Of a stretch of DNA of 64,000 bases, positions 28,020 to 43,000 are shown one piece after another (the stretch's first letter is position 1; each line of letters opens with the position of its first letter). A program made the position numbers and the translations under genes. This stretch comes from Megalonaias nervosa (taxonomy: Eukaryota > Mollusca > Bivalvia > Unionida > Unionidae): the NCBI GenBank assembly GCA_016617855.1, contig JAECUM010001094.1:62001-126000 (forward strand), in the 5' to 3' direction. The notes below the pieces were generated by a model that saw only the letters and a list, made by a program, of their open reading frames with translations, did no database searches and had not been told where the DNA came from.

Positions 28020-31000
28020 TGCATGAGTATATGATACAGTCTGCCCAAAGACATGTGGTATATATCTATCTCACATGAGTATACACAGTGATGTGGTATA
28101 GGATGCCATTTTGCATTGTGAAGATCCACCATCTTTCTAATATCAGTTATGCAGTCTGCCTAGGCTTGTTTTGATGCCATTATATAGGCCATCATTACAT
28201 ACTTCTCATCATGTCACCTGCTATCTATGCCATCATTACATACATCTCATCATGTCACCTGCTATCTATGCCATCATTACATACATCTCATCATGTCACC
28301 TGCTATCTATGCCATCATTACATACATCTCATCATGTCACCTGCTATCTATGCCATCATTACATACATCTCATCACATCATCTGATATCTGTGCCATCAT
28401 TACATACATCTCATCATGTCATCTGATATCTTTGCCATCATTACATACATCTCATCATGTCATCTGATATCTGTGCCATCAGTACAATCTCATGATGTCA
28501 TCTGCCATTTAGGCCATCACTGCTTGCATCTCATCACATTATCTGCTATTTCAGGCCATCATTACAAACATCTGGTGACAACTGCTTTCTATGCCATCAT
28601 TAAATACATCTCACCATGTCATCTCCTATATTAGGCCAATATTACATACATCTCACCATGTCATCTTCTATATTAGGCCATTATTACATACATCTCACCA
28701 TGTCATCTCCTATATTAGGCCATTATTACATACATCTCACCATGTCATCTCCTATATTAGGCCAACATTACATACATCTCACCATGTCATCTCCTATATT
28801 AGGCCAACATTACATACATCTCACCATGTCATCTCCTATACTAGGCCATTATTACAGACATCTCACCATATCATCTCCTATATTAGGCCATTATTATATA
28901 CATCTCATCACATCTGATATTTTTCTAATGGCTTAATTTCGGAACTAAAGTAACCTATCTTTATTTTAACAATATTTACACCCATGTATATGCTCTTTTC
29001 TGAAGATAAAATAACTTTCAATGGACACTTTGTCATAATAATGCTTTAACAGTATATTCAATGGATACCATGTACTTTAATTGCCTTAAAAGTATACCCA
29101 ATGTATACCCTGTAGCTTTAACCACATACTCAATGGATACCATACCTTTTAAATGCTTCAACATATACTCAATGGATACCATACCCTTTAAATGCTTCAA
29201 CATATACTCAATGGATACCATACCCTTTAAATGCTTTAACATATACTCAATGGATACCTTGTCCTTTAATTGCTTTAACAGTATACTCAATGTATATCAT
29301 GTCATTTAATGGCTTGAACAGTATACTCAATAGATACCATGTCCTTTAATTGCATTAACAGTACACTCAATGGATACCTTGTTCTTTTAATGTTTTAACC
29401 ATATAGTGCCATTTTGCTTGAAAGCCACATTTCTTTTAATCAGGAGTGTGAGAAAAATATAATGAACCCTGGATGTTGAATTGCATTGGGAAAATTCCAC
29501 CCTCTGACTAATAATTCATGAGCAAGAACTCAATAAAGACTTGTTACTTCCAATGAACAATTACCCCTCAGGTTGGATTTCCCAATAAAATACCAATACA
29601 TTTGGTAGCTTAAAGCAATTCCACCCAAAGCCAAGTATGGAATTTTCCTGCTCTACACATCTTTTCTCTCATTCTTGCAACAAATTAATTGGTTTTCATT
29701 ACAATGATGGACAAACTGCAATACAGAATGTGCAGTTGTAAAGGACAACTTTTGAGACCTATCCAAGACATCCATTTTGTATCCTCATGTGCACTTGTGT
29801 ACAACAGGTACATTCCACTTCTCAAATATGCAACAGATGTCATAAATGTATACAAAAGAGAAATGAAAGGTCACTTCAGTTTTATTAGCTCAGCTTTCTG
29901 ATTACATGAATTGTTGAAAATCCTCAAAGGCTGTATGATTTTCACTTACCTCTGTCATCAAGTATCTTGACAAAAATTATCTAGACAGACCTTTACTTCA
30001 CTGAGAAGGAATTTTCTTTAAAAAGCTGACCCAATTTATCTTAACATCATTATATGCTATTTGATACACAATAACACTGAAAATATGAGCCATGTTGTGC
30101 AAACTCGTATCAAATGAAACACAGACTGAAGATATTACAAATGATCCTTACACATCATACTTGCTAGCACAAATACAATTTAACTGATACCATGTCATAT
30201 ATTTCTTCTAGTGAGTGGCATATGTTGCACACTGTATTATTCAACTCCTTTCATAAATTTCATAACATTTATAATATAATAAAAAAAGTCTTACATTCCT
30301 TGATGTCATCACTATTTCATTCTGCTGTGTCACAGTATCAAATTACGATTTGTATAACATGAAATTACGATACAAACAAATGAAATGCTATTTGTTAATT
30401 GACAGATTATGGGACTCCAACCTTAGACTCCACCATCCCTGTGATCATATCTCTGCCATGTACATCAATCGTGATCAGGGCACAAAGGATAGCTCGGGAT
30501 AGCTTTGGCAGTTCTCCTCTTACAATGGCTGCCAACTCATTAAGGTCCTGAAGTAAAAGAAATTCCAATTAAGTTAATGTCAATGTCCTCATGAGATATA
30601 AATGATAACATTGCAGCATCTCTCTTATGATAATGCTAGGAAGTATAAGAGTGTTGCTTACACTGGTACTGTGTGTTTGAATTAATTATAAACAGTGTTC
30701 CTGACACTGGTACTGTGTGTTTGAATTAATTATAAACAGTGTTCCTGACACTGGTACTGTGTGTTTTTATTAATTATAAACAGTGTTCCTGACACTGGTA
30801 CTGTGTGTTTTTATTAATTATAAACAGTGTTCCTGACACTGGTACTGTGTGTTTGAATTAATTATAAACAGTGTTCCTGACACTGGTACTGTGTGTTTGA
30901 ATTAATTATAAACAATGTTCCTGACACTGGTACTGTGTGTTTGAATTATTATAAACAGTGTTCCTGACACTGGTACTGTGTGTTTGAATTATTATAAACA

Positions 31001-34000
31001 GTGTTCCTGACACTGGCACTGTGTGTTTGAATTAATCATAAACAGTGTTCCTGACACTGGCACTGTGTGTTTAATTAATCATAAACAGTGTTCCTGACAC
31101 TGGCACTGTGTGTTTGAATTAATTATAAACAGTGTTCCTGACACTGGTACTGTGTGTTTGAATTATTATAAACAGTGTTCCTGACAATGGTACTGTGTGT
31201 TTGAATTAATTATAAACAGTGTTCCTGACACTGGTACTGTGTGTTTGAATTAATTATAAACTGGTACTGTGTGTTTGAATTAATTATAAACAGTGTTCCT
31301 GACACTAGTACTGTGTGTTTGAACTAATTATAAAGTGTTCCTGACACTGGTACTGTGTGTTTGAATTAATTATAAATGATGTTCCTGACACTGGTACTGT
31401 GTGTTTGAACTAATTATAAAGAGTGTTCCTGACACTGGTACTGTGTGTTTGAACTAATTATAAATGGTGTTCCTGAGAGTGGTACTGTGTACTTGAACTA
31501 ATTATAAATGGTGTTCCTGACACTGGTACTGTGTGTTTGCACTATTTATAAACGGTGTTCCTTACACTGGTACTGTGTGTTTGCACTATTTATATAATGA
31601 GTTCCTTACAATGGTACAATTTATGAACAGTATCCCTTACACTGGTACTGTATGTTTGCACTATTTATACACAGTGTTTAAGACATGAACACTGCGTTTG
31701 CACTATCTATCTATGTATGTATGTATGTACAGAGTTTAACAGCACATCAACACAATGATAGCTATAAATTGCCAATTAAAATTTAAATTCTAACAAATGT
31801 TCGGATACAAAAATTTGCCAAAATAATTTAGAAAGATAAAAATAAACATAAAGTTCTACAATATAAATTAAAAAAGGTAGCAATGTTAAGGTTCTTAAAA
31901 GTATACACAATAACATAAATGTAAAATACATATAAAACCCTTAAAATACAGAGTCAAAATTTGTATGTATATAAAAAGTTTAATGGCATGACAGAAAAAT
32001 AATGGCTATATTGTACTGATTAAAAATTAAATTCTCTAATTGAAAAGAACAAAATGGCAAAATAACGTAAGAACAATAAACCCTTTCAAATAATGTAAAT
32101 ATTTGGTCAGTTATAGGAACCATTTAATCTATTAGTTTAAACTGAATTTGGTTTTTTTTCTAAAATTAATTTTAAGCAATCCCTTGAACTTACATCAGTA
32201 ATTTGCAACATTAGAATAATAATTTCAGAAACCTGAATGCTGGCAAACAGCTTGGGAATAAACAACATCAATACAATTTAAGAGGATATCATGTTTACTT
32301 CGACTAAAAATTAAAACAAAATACTTCCAATGAAAACAAATTTATGTAAATTTGTTATAAATTGTATAGAAAATATAGAGTAATACTTAAAATCTGCTTC
32401 GAGTAATTTGATAAAAATTTAACTATTAGAAATTTTAACTGCATTAATTATGAAGTTGAGAAACTTTTTATAACTGTCTGCATCACTCAAGATAAACTTA
32501 CAGCAAAACATTTGCGTTCATACTCCTTCATTCCTATGAGCCTATCAAAGTCACTGTCCAAAACTTCGGTAACCTCTCGACACCACACCATCTGAGACAC
32601 TGTCAATACCACCTAGATGCAAAATCAAGAAATCATATTTAAAGTCACCATTTTTGTCTACAGAAATCATTTTTACTGAGGCTTAAATATCAAGTTACAC
32701 ATTTAACAAATTTCTGTCTTGATAATTTTTTTTAAATGCATGGAGGACTTGATAAAAGTCTCCCTCTCGATACACATGCTATACATCTAGTACCTGGCAA
32801 GCTATACAAATAGCTTTATTATTTTCAATATAAATTTTGCACTTCCAAATAATTCCTTCATTCCAGCTGTAAGTTTTCTTTAATCTGTATAAAGCACTTG
32901 CACTAACATATGGTATGTTATGTAAACATTATATAAACGCTATATAACAATATACAGAATTCCCTTGCTATACAGGAACTCAGTATAAGACTATCTCTGA
33001 TATAACATGGTTATCATTACACTAGCTGAATAACATTGTTCAATATACTGTATCCCAGTATAAAGTGACCTCATCTATATCACGGTCAGTTTACTGCTTA
33101 TCCTAAGCAGTGCTAAAAAGAAGGATTATTGCAATGGCTTTTGTGTAATGCTAACAACAGTAACTCAGATCCTCTATCACATAATGAGCCTGCAAATCAG
33201 GCCTGAAAAGCATAAATCTCTGAGCCTGAATCTGAGATTGAGTCTTCACTATCAGCCTATCAGAAATCACATTTCAAATGTAACATTTTTTACAAGTTTA
33301 CAAGTGGTCCATACAAAATCTCAAGTTCAAACTCAAGCTCAGGTCAGATTTCAGTCCAACTTGTTTTTTGTGTGCCTAAGAGTACAAAATAAGTATCTGA
33401 CAATGTCCAATAAACACTTTACAATGTCTAATAAGTGTCTGACAATGTCCATTAAGTGCTTTACAATGTACAATAAGAGCCTGACTGTCCAATAAGTGTC
33501 TGACAATGTCCAATAAATACCTGAAATGTCCAATAAGTGCCTGACAATGTCCAATTAGCACTTTTACAATGTCCAATAAGTGTCTGACAATGTCTAATAA
33601 GTGCCTGACAATGTTCAATAAGTGTTTATGTTCAATAAGTGCTTGACAATGTCCAATAAGTGCTTTATAATGTCCAATAAGTGCCTGACAATGTCCAATA
33701 AGTGCTTGACAAGGTCCAATAAGTGCCTGAAAATGTCCAGTAAGTGCTTGACAATGTCCAATAAGTGCCTGACAATGTCCAATTAGCGCTTTTACAATGT
33801 CCAATAAGTGTATGACAATGTCTAATAAGTGCCTGACAATGTTCAATAAGTGCTTGATATATGTTCAATAAGTGCCTTATAATGTCCAATGCCTGACAAT
33901 GTCCAATAAGTGCCTGACAATGCCCAGTAAGTGCTTGACAATGTCCAATAAGTGCCTGACAATGTCCAATAAGTGGAAAATTCATGCTATGCAATGCATT

Positions 34001-37000
34001 TGAAGTAATGAGCTGTGTATATCATATGAATAAATATATTATCCGAGATATTAAATACATTAAACCGATAAATCTAACTTGTGTTATCAAACAGGATAAA
34101 TCATAATATTATAGCAGCATTTACTTTTTTGAAACTCTAAGCATATTCACTACATAATTTCTTTTTTGTATGCAGGTTAATGATGAATAGATAACATACT
34201 AAGTTGTACAACTGTTTTTAAAATAAATCTTTTCTTTAATTCAATTTCCCAAATATATTCCCAAAAAAATGCATGTCCTTGAAAGCTTTCTCTATTACAT
34301 CACTACTTTTTAACCATGCAGTAAACTAAATATATATAAAATAAATTAACAGGCAGTGTTACATAACATTTATCAATATTATATACTCTGACCAAAGATA
34401 TCTGAAAATACAACACATTTTCAAAGGTCTGATTTGTGCTTGATAAAATGAATCTTGCCTCAATTTCACCAACAGAACTCCTACAATTAAGATTGATTGA
34501 TTTTGAGTATAACTTAAATTTCATCCGGTCTGATCACTGGATTCCATACTCAAGTTCTGTTGGTGAAATCCAGACCTGGTCCATCAAACCTTTTATAATT
34601 TATAATTGTGCTTTGTGGCCTTGTCTTATTATTTACAAATCTTGTCACTTTAATTGGCTTAGGAAGAATAAAAGCCAAGAAATAAGATATCTTAATTGCC
34701 CATTCAAGATCAAACTAATTTACCTGGGAAGCATGGCTAACAACCCATTCCCTCCTTGGTCTACGCTCAAAGTCACTAATTGCATACTTGACCAGCTTTC
34801 TGAGGTTGGAAAACATAGCCTCTTCCACCTTTCCCAACCAATCCTCAACATTGCCTCTGGCTTTTAAACCCTAAATGGAAAAAGTGTAGCATGTACTGTA
34901 ATAATATCTCATCCATGACATAGCTACTGTGTTATTTAAAATAATATAACCCTATCATAAGTTTTTTATATTTAAGATGCATAATAACATCAAATGACTA
35001 TATGACATCATGATCACCTGTAAAGAATAGGGGGTGCTCACCAGCTATTATGTACTTTTGAGAGTGACGTATGGAAGGTGAAATTGTTTGCATTCAAAAC
35101 ATGCACAGTGGAGAGAATTTTAGCATACCTCTATGCTACTTTGATGCAATCTGGCTGACATTTCATTGGATATTGTACTTGTGAAAACTGTACATGATCT
35201 AAGCACACTGCTAAGTAAAATGACTGCTCTCTTGTGCTCCAAAAATCAGCCTGAATTAGTCTAATTTACACTATCTTTAGCAGCTATTGAAATAGGGAAA
35301 AATGAATTTTGCCAGACTAGACAAAACCAGCTTCTGAAAGTGCAATAACGAATTACTAAATATATAAAATGTAAAAAAATGTTATCAGTTGTTTTTACAA
35401 TTTACCTCTGAAGTCCAGGAAGTGAAAATGACCAAGTGGAGCTAACAGTTTTTTGAAAGGTACACATCTGGAGTAAGGCCAAGCTGTATACTGTATAACC
35501 CATATTTCACCGACCAACCATACACCAAAATAAAGGGAATTAAAGGTTCCTTGAAAAATACTTTAGATATACAAGGTCTTTTTTAAATAACCAGTATAAT
35601 CAGTGAGGAAACCTGGAAAAATTACTTTTCTTTAAAATTCTAACCCTATGCAAAATATGAAACTGTAGAGTGCCACCATAGGCATAATGACCAAGGTGTC
35701 CCAATTCATTTCAAAGTAATTTCACTATAATTGTCTACACTTTCATAACATAAAATCCCTATTCTGCATCAAGTGATATTAAATACAATCTTATATTTGC
35801 ACTCAGTTAAATTAAATTTATGAAACTTGTTGAATAATTTCAATATTTGGCTTGCAAAAGATAATAATTGCTCTATTTCAAAAATTTCATTTTAAATGAG
35901 CACTAGACCTTCTTTGGCATAATGCATGGACTGATACAGGTCTACACAGTTCCTTGGCATAATGCATGAACTGATAAAGGTCTACACAGTTCATTTGCAT
36001 AATGCATGGACCGATAAAGGTCTACACAGTTACTTGGCATAATGCATGAACTGATAAAGGTCTACACAGTTCATTTGCATAATGCATGGACTTATAAAGG
36101 TCTGCACAGTTACTTGGCATAATGCATGGACTGATAAAGGTCTGCACAGTTACTTGGCATAATGCATGGACTTATAAAGGTCTACACAGTTCCTTGGCAT
36201 AATGCATGGACTTATAAAGGTCTACACAGTTCCTTTGCATAATGCATGGACTTATAAAGGTCTACACAGTTACTTGGCATAATGCATGGACTTATAAAGG
36301 TCTACACAGTTCCTTGGCATAATGCATGGACTTATAAAGGTCTGCACAGTTACTTGGCATAATGCATGGACTTATAAAGGTCTACACAGTTCCTTGGCAT
36401 AATGCATGGACTTATAAAGGTCTACACAGTTCATTTGCATAATGCATGGACTTATAAAGGTCTACACAGTTCCTTGGCATAATGCATGGACTTATAAAGG
36501 TTTACACAGTTCCTTGGCATAATGCATGGACTTATAAAGGTCTACACAGTTCATTTTACTTGTGATTTCAAACAAACACTATAGACCATAACCTTCTACA
36601 ACTGGAACATCTTTGTTTATTTCCTAAGTAAGCTGAATGACTTTGATTCCCTGAATGGCATTCACAGGTAAGCAATAATGATACTTTCCAAAAATTAGTG
36701 AGTTTTAGATCTAGCTAAATGTGCAAAGAATAAATCCTCCTCATGAAAGATAGGCACTGAAAACAACATTAAACAATGTTTCAACAATCATTAACAGTGA
36801 AGTTAATAGAAGATGTGAAAGGACATAAGGACAGACATGAATACAAATGCCAAAATGATCACTATGTCCAGCTTCAACAATAATTTGAGTAGGTTTCAAA
36901 AAGGTATTGTGACAGTGCATTATGAATGTAACTAACCTACCCTAACAATGTCAAGTATATTCAATGAATTTCTGTATAATATTTCTAAAATGCACTATCA

Positions 37001-40000
37001 GCTTAACACACAAGGACCATTTATATATTAATAATTTGAAAATGTAACAACTGAACACTAATTATTTATCACTGAAAATGTAACAGTCTGATTCAGTTAC
37101 ATGATTTTAACTGTATCACCTGAAATTTACTAAAACCAAGAAAATCAAACCAAGGTTGTGGTGATGAAAACATGTATTGCCATTTGAGGCTGAACTTGCA
37201 TTCGAAAAATGTATATTGTGGAGAAATGTGTATTGTAATCACATAATTCATTTTGTTTCGGTATAATGGTTAAATATGGTCTTAGATGAATAGTATGAGT
37301 AGAAAGTGCCCTGTCACATACTGCCCATAAAAATAAAAACAAATATGTATTTTATAATTCATCAAATTTGTACATGTTGAAGATCATATATTCATCTTGT
37401 CAAATTTTAAGAAAATGTGAATGTTGATAATTTTATCTTTTCCATATGACACAATTAATGACATCACGTTGCTTTTCCAGAACCGATAGCCTCCCTGAGG
37501 TCACAACACTATGATGCACATAACAAGTGATGTCATAACAAATGTATCATTACGTAATGATCCCATTACTTTGAACTGTGCAGTAAGCATTGATTTTAAA
37601 AAGCAGACAGCCTAAATCCCATAGTGCATCTGGACAGGAACTTGGCCAAACCTAACTGCTATATACAGGTTCTGAATTTCTGGTGGGTTTGTTTTGTTTC
37701 ATTTCTTCACCAGATGATACCACTAAATCTATTGAGTCATTTTTCAGGGAAATCCTACCCTTCCCAGGCTGACTTTTTCATTCTCTGGAGACATCATGGC
37801 CAGAATATCATTGGTGTATTGGATCTCCTGGGGTTCACCTGACAAAAAAAAAATATAATTTACCAATCATATTAAATTAAAGATATTTTTTAGATTGACT
37901 TCTTATTATAAACAATTTACTCATTCTATTATTTTTAAGGTTATGAAAGCAACTGTTTCTATAACAATAACATTTGCTCTTCAAATCTATGTTAGGACTC
38001 TAGAACTTACATTTATTGGTTTAAATGAACAAAATAGATTTCTTTTTACACACCACAGTGCCCCAGATAACTTTTAGACCTAGTGAGTATTTCACTCATA
38101 ATGTTAAAATTAACTGAGTAAAATTAGATTGGTAACAAAATAATTAGGTATTTTTAAATTTAAAATGATAATCATTAAAACTGAAAAATACCCAATGATT
38201 CTTTTTTTATGTTCTCAAGCAAAACCAATTTCTCTGCACTCATATAATCCTTGGAGACATTGTCTCTACTGAGGACCTCTGTACATTTGGTGTACCTTTA
38301 TCAGACTAAACATTTTTCACTTTATATTTGATACAAAGCATCCACCTCAGCCTTTTCTTTAAATCACTTACATCAACTACTTCCAAGCATGGTAATGAAT
38401 GTCTCCACACATTGCATGTTTCTTATGTCTTGTTTCCATAACATTTTTGGAACAATTTAATAGAGTCCATTTAAACAAATTTATCAAGTATATTGGAGAA
38501 AATACATCTTACTATTGGCAATGATGATAGACTGTCATTTGGCTTGAAAAAGCTATGAATTGTTGAATTTTTCAAAAGACTTTCAGGCTTTTCATTTATT
38601 CTCCTTTGTTTTCCTAAAATATTTAGCATCTGATATTATCTGAATGCTTGATTTTATGCATAAAAGGAAAAAGCAAGCACCTGGTCAATTGTGACAATAA
38701 AAGTTCCATACTTTATTTCATGCTAAACATGTGCTTTTTATTTTATTCTATCATTAATACAAGTCACACCAGAAAATAAATAAAATCAGAATGGACGTTT
38801 AAATTATCTGTTTGGTTACACAAATAAATGCACAGAAATATTGATAAAATGCTTGTGTATGCAGTACCCATACTGGAAGAAATAAATTGGGTATTTGACT
38901 GTTTGAATTGAGTGGAATATGAGGATACACTGCTTATCTGGGTGCACTACTGCATTTTGTCAATATTTAAGTTTGGTGTTTATCACATGACTGTCATTAA
39001 AAAATTGGCTTCATTTTGTTGCTGCAAGGCAAAGGATAGACTCAAAAATGGACAGTGTTAATGCAACTTTCTGTTTAAAACACAAAATGATGTAAAATAT
39101 TTCCACATAAAAAAACAATATTGTTAGAAAACAAGCAGCATATGGTCTAATGTGACTTTATGAATATACAAATAGACATATACCTTGATCTGGTGTAGAT
39201 TTTCCATCACCAGACGATGCCTGCACACCAAACTCCAGTTTGGAAATGGCGTCAAAGCATTTACGAAGATGTGGCTGCACAGCAAGTGGATTTCTTGTCT
39301 GTGCCAAAATTTCTAATAGCTCATCATTGGACAAGAAATAGAATCTAGAACAAGGAAAAAAAGATTATGTATAAGGTCTTGGTCTCTACAATAATGAAGC
39401 AATGAATGCATGGATATACCATATTACCTGGCTATAACGAAGCAATGAATGCATGGATATACCATATTACCTGGCTATAACGAAGCAATGAATGCATGGA
39501 TATACCATATTACCTGGCTATAACGAAGCAATGAATGCATGGATATACCATATTACCTGGCTATAACGAAGCAATGAATGCATGGATATACCATATTACC
39601 TGGCTATAACGAAGCAATGAATGCATGGATATACCATATTACCTGGCTATAACGAAGCAATGAATGCATGGATATACCATATTACCTGGCTATAACGAAG
39701 CAATGAATGCATGGATATACCATATTACCTGGCTATAACGAAGCAATGAATGCATGGATATACCATATTACCTGGCTATAACAAAGCAATGAATGCATGG
39801 ATATACCATATTACCTGGCTATAACAAAGCAATGAATGCATGGATATACCATATTACCTGGCTATAACAAAGCAATGAATGCATGGATATACCATATTAC
39901 CTGACTATAACAAAGCAATGACTGCATGGATATACCATATTACCTGGCTATAACAAAGCAATGACTGCATGGATATACCATATTACCTGGCTATAACAAA

Positions 40001-43000
40001 CTTCCAACTGAACAGCTTAGACACAAATCTGATATAATGGCATACTGTGCTGACAGATATGGGTTGACTTTGCTAGCATAGAAATTAGAGCACTGAAAGT
40101 TTAGACCAGATCTGCTGTAATCACATACTGTGTCAGCAACTGCACATTTTGCTGGCAGATATGGGTCATTTCTGTTTCCATGAAAACTGGAACAATGACA
40201 GTTTACACAAGATCTGCATTCATTTGCATACTATGTCAACAGATATGGGTCTATTCTGTTTGCATGAAAAAAGCCCTGAAAGTTTAGGACCGATCTGCTA
40301 TAATTGCATATTGTTTTGGCAGATGTGGGTCCAGGCTGTTTACATGAAAATAAGAGCACCAAAAGTTTAGGTCTAGATCTGCTTCAGCAATGTGCAATGG
40401 CAGATCTGAGTGTATGGTGTTTGCATGAAACCGTAAGTGCAGCAGACAGTGCATATCTGATCAATGACAAATCTGGGTCTAACCTGATTGCATCGTTATG
40501 ACGAACACATTATTGTAATAAACACTTCATATTGACATTATTTTTCCCTGCAGGAAAGAACTACTGTATATAAAATACTTGCAGTGATTTTTTTCTAAAA
40601 AGAATCATTTTTTTTAAAATCAGAAATCTTTGTTACAAGGTATTTATGGTCCATAAGGACATTAAAATTTAAAATTCATGATCTTTATTTTCCTGGGTAA
40701 TACTTTTTATGGATTGTGTTGTTGCAACCCACAAATTTGGATAGACAATGAATAATTATTCATTTATGGAAACAACAGTAACCATTGCCCAATCAACAAA
40801 GTTAAACATCAAAGAGAAAAACCACAATATTGATATCCATGAAATAATATTATGAGGGGTATTACAATGAGGGAAAGCTATACTTTGTACAACATCAAAT
40901 ACCATAGGTATTCTAACAGATGCCCAAGGGGTGGTGCAATTTCCAAGGGGTGGGGTGGGGGTGAGATCATGGAATACTGTACATTACTATTTGACTGGAA
41001 ACATCTGTAAATTAAGTTGTTTTGATATTTTTAAGTTTTTGGGATTACTCATGTTGTTTTTTAAATATGGATTTATAAACCTTGATAAAGTAGGAGGTTT
41101 TATTTGTGGAAAAAATGGGGGGTGGGGGCATTTATTAGAGGGGTCTTTTATTAGAATAACTACGGTACCAATATCATTTTCACTACCTACTTTATCTGCT
41201 AATTTAAATGTATTCATAAAAGCATAATTAGTAGTGCTTGTAACAACTATCTAAGTTGATACATGGGCTAGATGGTAATTCTTTAATCTTATATAATCAA
41301 CTTCTGTTCATGACATTCATTATAACAGAAATGACAGTTAACTGAAGGGAAACACAAGTTCAGTGGCAAGTTTAATCTTTATAACAGAATATTATATTTT
41401 CAACTCATATAGCAATTTCTCAGTAACAAAGATACATATGTGCAATATATTTTGTTCTTTATAACATCGTTGTGATTCATTGTTATTTAACTTTACTGGG
41501 ATTATGTGATTGCTTCATTTGTACAAAACTGTTTAAAATTTATGACAATACGTATGTTATTACCATCACAGAAACAATGTGTTAATATTACATACATTAT
41601 GAGCAATGTGATGTAAGTTTCTCTTTATTAAGCCTTGCAGTAAAATTGTAAGGGCTGGCAGGTCTGTTATTGGCTCATTCTTCTCATTAATACATACTAG
41701 TATGAGAACAACACCCTGGTATGAGAACAACACCCTAGTATGACAACAAAACCATAGATGACAACAACACTCTAGTATGACAATAACACCATAGTATCAC
41801 AACATTATCTCTGGATGATAACTCTTCTAAATTACAGCACAATCCTTAAAACTGATTGTTACCATGACAAAATGACTGGAAATGAACTTTCTCATTGGAA
41901 CAAGAGTTTACTGTATTTGTAATAATGTAATACCTTGGGAAGATGACTCTCTTCGATTCCAGGTATGCTTCCAGACATTTCTGGATCTGATCCAACAAGG
42001 CATTGCTGTTCTGGAATGTCTCCAACAGACCTAAATATGACATACATGTATGAGCTGATAGAATGCTGAGTTCTTTAAAAAAAAATCTTAGGCAAAAATA
42101 TTCTAAGAGTATGAAACTATCATGGAAAAGATACAAAAAGATTATATTGTGGAAAAGTAAAAAGATTATATCATGGAAAAGAGATATACAAAAACATTAT
42201 AGTTACATAACACTGAAGCTACTTTGATTTATGCAGTAATATAAATGAATATGCATGAATACATACTTTGATTTATGCATTGATATTTTGATTTATGCAT
42301 TGATATTTTGATTTATGCAGTGATATAACTACATATGCATGAATACATCCTTTGATTTATGCATAGTTATAAATTAATGTATATACATGAACACAGCATT
42401 CATAAGAGGTATTTGATTGGAATGAACAGGAAGAAAAGGACAAAAAAACAATATTCTTAATAAACACAGAAAAGTTTTCTAATTGTCTTATCAAATGAGT
42501 TAGTTAATTTTGCTTTTGAACATCTATACTATGAATAATGCATACAAAAAATGATGTAGCATTAACACATACAGTATTTATAATTTGATTACATTAAAGT
42601 TTCATAATGCATATATAGCATCTGGCGTAGATGCCAACAAACAAGATGGCTATTGCAATAGTGGAGAAGTGTGAGAGTTAGTGAATTGATTCTGATGTAC
42701 ATTGAGTCCTTTTCTTTAACATTGTTCCCATGCACACTGAGTCCTCTTCTTTCACTATGTTCCCATGCACACTGAGTCCTTTTCTTTAACATTGTTCCCA
42801 TGCACATTGAGTCCTTTTCTTTCACTCTGTTCCCATACACATAGAGTCCTCTTCTTTCACTTTGTTCCCATACACATTGAGTCCTTTTCTTTAACAATGT
42901 TCCCATGCACACTGAGTCCTTTTCTTTCACTCTGTTCCCATGCACATTGAGTCCTTTTCTTTAATATTGTTCCCATGCACATTGAGTCCTTTTCTTTCAC

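Noticed and set aside
28171..28936. Several plus-strand frames of 71-108 codons ([12 protein letters not shown] / [10 protein letters not shown] types)
   Set aside because: 41/42-bp arrays; repeated peptides only.
33376..33994. Frames of 109-156 codons with GHCQALI repeats
   Set aside because: 21-bp array, 7 codons per unit; no non-repeat coding sequence.
34436..34867. 143-codon plus-strand frame
   Set aside because: Antisense shadow of dynein exon 13 plus intron; no similarity of its own.
39396..40000. CRISPR-like array
   Set aside because: Units are contiguous 43-bp repeats without unique spacers, in an animal intron.
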